From NCBI RefSeq assembly GCF_003731635.1, contig NZ_RCUA01000012.1:108599-172598 (forward strand): 64,000 nt of DNA, read 5' to 3'. Below the pieces are notes generated by a model, which worked only from the letters and a program-made list of their open reading frames with translations, had not been told where the DNA came from and ran no database searches. This document shows, piece after piece, positions 61,214 through 64,000 of the stretch. A program made the position numbers and the translations under genes. Source of the stretch: Marisediminitalea oceani. GTDB lineage: Bacteria > Pseudomonadota > Gammaproteobacteria > Enterobacterales > Alteromonadaceae. Each line of letters opens with the position of its first letter. The first letter of the stretch is position 1.

Positions 61214-62527
61214 ATGAAACAGACACTTTCTAAATCCCTGTTGTCACTGGCGGTGGCAGGCTTGTTGTTCACTGGCGCGAGTTCGCTGGTGGCAGCACCT
61301 GCAGTTGCCCAGGAAGAACAAAAAGCCAGCGAGCGACCCACTCGTCGTACGCCGGCCCTACGTTCGAAGGTTTACGAGCAGTTAGCCCGTGCCCAGGAAC
61401 AGGCGGATGCAGGCAACATTGCTGAAGCGGTGGACATCCTGGATGTGGTTCAGGACAAAGCCAGTTCCATGAACAGCTATGAGCTGGCCATGATGTATAA
61501 CTTTTACGGCTTTATTTACTACAACGACGAGCAGTACGACAAAGCACTGGAAAACTTTGCCAAAGTGGTTGCGCAACAGCCAATCCCGGAAAGCTTCGAG
61601 ATGAGTACGCTGTTCAGTCTGGCCCAGCTACACCTTATGCAGGGCAACTACAGCCAGAGTATTGAGTATCTTGAGCGTTGGGAAGCGTTGAATACCGGTA
61701 AAATTCCACCGAAGAATCTGGTAATTAAAGCCCAGGCCTATTATCAGAATAAGCAGTACGCTGAGGCGTCAGAATTCATCAATCGGGCCATTCAGGGTCA
61801 CGAAGATGAAGGCATGATCCCGGACGAAGGCTGGCTGATTTTACAACGTGCTATTTATTACGAGCTCAAGCAGCCTGAAAAGGTTAAAGACGTGCTGGTA
61901 AAAATGGTGAAGTTGTTTAACGAGCCAAAGTACTGGATCCAACTGGCGGGTATGTACGGTGAGCTGGGTGAAGAAAAAACGCAGCTGGCGATCATGGAAG
62001 CGGCTTATCAGCAGGGCTACGTGACCAATGGCGGCGATATCTTTAACCTTGCACAGCTTTATTACTATCATAAAGCGCCTTACAAAGGTGCCCGACTGAT
62101 GGAACAGGCGTTAAATGATGGCGTGCTGGAAAAGAACCTGCGTAACCTTAAGTTCCTCGGCCAAAGCTGGACGCTGGCTAAAGAACAGGAAAAAGCGGTA
62201 CCGGTTATGGCTCAGGCAGCCGACTTATCCGATGACGGTGAGCTGGATGCACAACTGGCGCAAATTTATCTGAACATGGAAAGCTGGGACAACGCCATCG
62301 AAGCGGCAGACAATGCGCTTAATAAAGGTGAGCTGCGTAATCCGGGCATCCCGTACCTGATTAAAGGCATGGCGCTGTACAACAAAAAACAGTATGCCGC
62401 GGCGCTGGATACCCTGGCCGAAGCTGAGAAATTCAGCTCAAGCAAAGGTATGGCGCAGCAGTGGTCAAAGTTTGTTGAGTCAGAAAAGAGCAGCAGCGAG
62501 CAGATTCAGGCTGAACTGGGCTCATAA
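61214..62527 (+). CDS. Periplasmic TPR protein of the TonB2 operon
   Basis: 437 residues from ATG 61214, with AAGG just upstream (GTG 61208 is possible). A signal peptide (SLLSLAVAGLLFTGASSLVA) is followed by repeated tetratricopeptide-like helices, for example YNFYGFIYYNDEQYDKALEN, TLFSLAQLHLMQGNYSQSIE and AEASEFINRAI. It is the last gene of the operon, matching the TPR protein found at the end of Vibrio TonB2 clusters, where it aids receptor energisation. Its stop is 41 bp before the IS element. Confidence 0.9.
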   Translation: MKQTLSKSLLSLAVAGLLFTGASSLVAAPAVAQEEQKASERPTRRTPALRSKVYEQLARAQEQADAGNIAEAVDILDVVQDKASSMNSYELAMMYNFYGFIYYNDEQYDKALENFAKVVAQQPIPESFEMSTLFSLAQLHLMQGNYSQSIEYLERWEALNTGKIPPKNLVIKAQAYYQNKQYAEASEFINRAIQGHEDEGMIPDEGWLILQRAIYYELKQPEKVKDVLVKMVKLFNEPKYWIQLAGMYGELGEEKTQLAIMEAAYQQGYVTNGGDIFNLAQLYYYHKAPYKGARLMEQALNDGVLEKNLRNLKFLGQSWTLAKEQEKAVPVMAQAADLSDDGELDAQLAQIYLNMESWDNAIEAADNALNKGELRNPGIPYLIKGMALYNKKQYAAALDTLAEAEKFSSSKGMAQQWSKFVESEKSSSEQIQAELGS

Positions 62528-62628
62528 GTTGTTCATCGCATAATCGATTGAAAAGCCAGCTATATGCTTAATGCCGATCAGTTAAGAAATTTATACTGAT
62601 CGGTTGACCGATCTTTCTACGGGTTCAC

Positions 62629-62662
62629 AATCCGATATCAGTCTCTGGTATCGGATTTTTTT
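62629..62662 (+). terminator. Terminator-like hairpin in front of the transposase start
   Basis: Arms AATCCGATATCAG (62629-62641) and CTGGTATCGGATT (62645-62657) with one mismatch, then a T-run reaching the ATG. It would block read-through from outside and leaves no room for a normal ribosome-binding site, a known way for IS elements to hold transposase low. Confidence 0.78.
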
Positions 62663-63991
62663 ATGTCTTTACTTACACACCTCGATGATACATTTAGTCA
62701 TGCGGAAGACTTGAATGCTATCGATAAATTGAAGTCCTTCGTTGACCCTGAACTTCTCCAGCAAGCTTATGAATTATCAGGTGTAGCGACCGTCAGGCGT
62801 CGTCGATTACCTCTGGATTCGGTCGTTTTTACCATTGTTGGTATGAGTCTTTTCCGTAACGATCCTGTCTGGGACATTGCGAATAAACTCGATGTTTCGC
62901 TACCGGGCAAAAACCGTTTTGTTGCGCCTAGTGCGCTAGTACAAGCCCGCCAACGACTGGGGGAAGATGCCGTCGGACACACTTTTAAACTGATGGCACA
63001 GCGGGCATTTGGCGAGTACGCTTTTGAGCAGTGGTGTGGTTTAAATGTACTGGCGGTTGATGGCGTGATGTTTCGTGCTCAGGATACCGCTGAGAATCTT
63101 GATGCATTTGGTTGCGACCGGAATGCCAGGGGGGATAATCCGTACCCGCAGGTACGCATGTGCAGTCTGATGGAAACGTCCAGTCACCTTCTTCTGGCCA
63201 GTGAATTTGACAGCCGGAATGTGGGAGAGATGTCTCTCGCAGAGCGGCTTATCCCTTCGGTTCCTGATCACTCTCTGACCCTGTTCGACAGAGGCTATTA
63301 CTCGCTAGGGCTACTGTACTTGTGGATGACTAAAGGGGTTAACACGCACTGGATGCTTCCCGCCCGTAAAGATTTACAGTACACAGTGAAACATCAACTA
63401 AGCGAACATGATGCTTTAGTGACCCTTGAGACATCGCCTCAGGCACGAAAGAAGTTTGATGGTTTACCTGAAACTATTGAAGCGAGACTTACCCGCTACG
63501 AAGTCGACGGGAAGACCTATCGCGTACTTAGTTCAATGGTTGATGCGATGCAGTTTCCCTATGCAGAAGTTGTTGATGTGTATGTTCAGCGCTGGGAAAT
63601 AGAGTTGGGTTTCAGGGAAATGAAACAGACTCTGCATCAGGCAAAACTGACGCTTCGTAGCAAGAAGCCTGAGATGGTGCGTCAGGAACTGTGGGGGCTG
63701 TTGCTCGCCTACAACTTGATTAGGTTGATGATGCTTGATGCCGTCAAAGATATGCCGGAGCTATCACCCTCCAGGCTTAGCTTCGGACTCTGCATGAGGC
63801 ATATCATCGTGTTCTTCCTGACTACTATCCCAGACACAGTGACCAAGCTGCCAGTTCACTATGAATACCTGATGGAATCGTTGAGGATGATGAGGTTACC
63901 GGACAAACGACCTGACAGGTATTATCCACGAGTGGTAAGGAAGAGACCGGCTAAGTACCCCTCAAAGAAAAATGCCAGTCAGCTTAACTGA
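62663..63991 (+). CDS. IS4 family transposase
   Basis: 442 residues. The DDE triad is Asp133 (LAVDGVMF), Asp209 ([10 protein letters not shown]) and Glu314. The last lies in the IS4 signature Y-2-R-3-E-6-K ([15 protein letters not shown]). An N-terminal IS4 dimerisation domain precedes it ([20 protein letters not shown]). The frame is intact, so the element may still be active. Translation starts right after a terminator hairpin with no visible ribosome-binding site. Confidence 0.95.
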   Translation: MSLLTHLDDTFSHAEDLNAIDKLKSFVDPELLQQAYELSGVATVRRRRLPLDSVVFTIVGMSLFRNDPVWDIANKLDVSLPGKNRFVAPSALVQARQRLGEDAVGHTFKLMAQRAFGEYAFEQWCGLNVLAVDGVMFRAQDTAENLDAFGCDRNARGDNPYPQVRMCSLMETSSHLLLASEFDSRNVGEMSLAERLIPSVPDHSLTLFDRGYYSLGLLYLWMTKGVNTHWMLPARKDLQYTVKHQLSEHDALVTLETSPQARKKFDGLPETIEARLTRYEVDGKTYRVLSSMVDAMQFPYAEVVDVYVQRWEIELGFREMKQTLHQAKLTLRSKKPEMVRQELWGLLLAYNLIRLMMLDAVKDMPELSPSRLSFGLCMRHIIVFFLTTIPDTVTKLPVHYEYLMESLRMMRLPDKRPDRYYPRVVRKRPAKYPSKKNASQLN

Positions 63992-63999
63992 CTGGCATT
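63971..63999. terminator. Hairpin at the right end of the IS
   Basis: Perfect 12-bp stem AATGCCAGTCAG (63971-63982) / CTGACTGGCATT (63988-63999) with loop CTTAA; it includes most of the right terminal repeat and the transposase stop region. It may end the transposase transcript. Confidence 0.6.
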
Positions 64000-64000
64000 A

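Larger units (their letters stand above)
62569..64000. mobile_element. IS4-family insertion sequence
   Basis: Terminal inverted repeats of 18 bp match at 16 positions: TAATGCCGATCAGTTAAG on the left (62569-62586) and TAATGCCAGTCAGTTAAG (complement of 63983-64000) on the right. The right end coincides with the window edge, so the target duplication cannot be seen. The element is about 1432 bp with one transposase gene. It inserted after the TonB2-type operon. Confidence 0.92.

Overview
The window looks like a chromosomal segment of a marine gammaproteobacterium of the Alteromonadales, most likely Alteromonadaceae. RpoD, PhoB, SrkA, RdgC and TsaD are close to their Escherichia coli counterparts, while the rest of the repertoire is typical of marine heterotrophs: a TtpC-type TonB2 system, a large TonB-dependent receptor, a secreted S9 peptidase, DUF3016, DUF3450 and DUF3750 proteins, and a CadC-like regulator. 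No rRNA, tRNA or CRISPR array was found.

Layout. 0-3.2 kb: a truncated secreted hydrolase divergent from a membrane-anchored CadC-like regulator. 3.2-8.9 kb: srkA-ccoG (FNR-like box upstream), two small envelope proteins, and an acyl-CoA dehydrogenase. 8.9-9.5 kb: a Nudix pseudogene with two in-frame stops. 9.5-13.7 kb: an RND efflux adaptor and permease. 13.7-14.3 kb: a 259-bp tandem repeat made of small palindromes. 14.3-23.5 kb: a sodium/solute symporter, a DUF3750 lipoprotein, a TsgA-like MFS transporter, a three-gene operon that looks like a 3-keto-glycoside pathway, and an S9 peptidase. 23.7-30.7 kb: an aspartyl protease running into rpoD, then the macromolecular-synthesis cluster rpoD, dnaG, yqeY-like and rpsU, divergent from tsaD. 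30.8-36.1 kb: a phosphodiesterase, an AhpD-like protein, an Lgt-like/TlpA fusion, plsY, folB-folK-uppP and hinT. 36.1-36.9 kb: a gene-free island of palindromic repeats. 36.9-46 kb: an unknown membrane protein, an M49-like lipoprotein, an HDOD protein, a BenE transporter with twin palindromic operators, a DUF418 protein, rdgC and a sensor kinase.

The most coherent unit is 46.3-62.5 kb, which I read as a phosphate-starvation island. It holds phoB-phoR-pstS and a prolyl-4-hydroxylase-like oxygenase, a lipoprotein made of three ~430-residue repeats with a TonB-dependent receptor, and a DUF3450-TtpC-ExbB-ExbD-TonB-TPR operon. All three transcription units carry the same Pho-box-like 17-mer (11-bp direct repeat), each exactly 10 bp upstream of a -10-like hexamer. 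This suggests that PhoBR controls a dedicated outer-membrane import machine: the receptor and its lipoprotein at the surface, and the energising complex in the inner membrane. An IS4-family element with 18-bp terminal inverted repeats directly follows this operon and ends exactly at the window edge.

Gene starts were adjusted where a ribosome-binding site, an overlap or family alignment favoured an internal start. Functions come from reading motifs and recalled family sequences; no database search was run.
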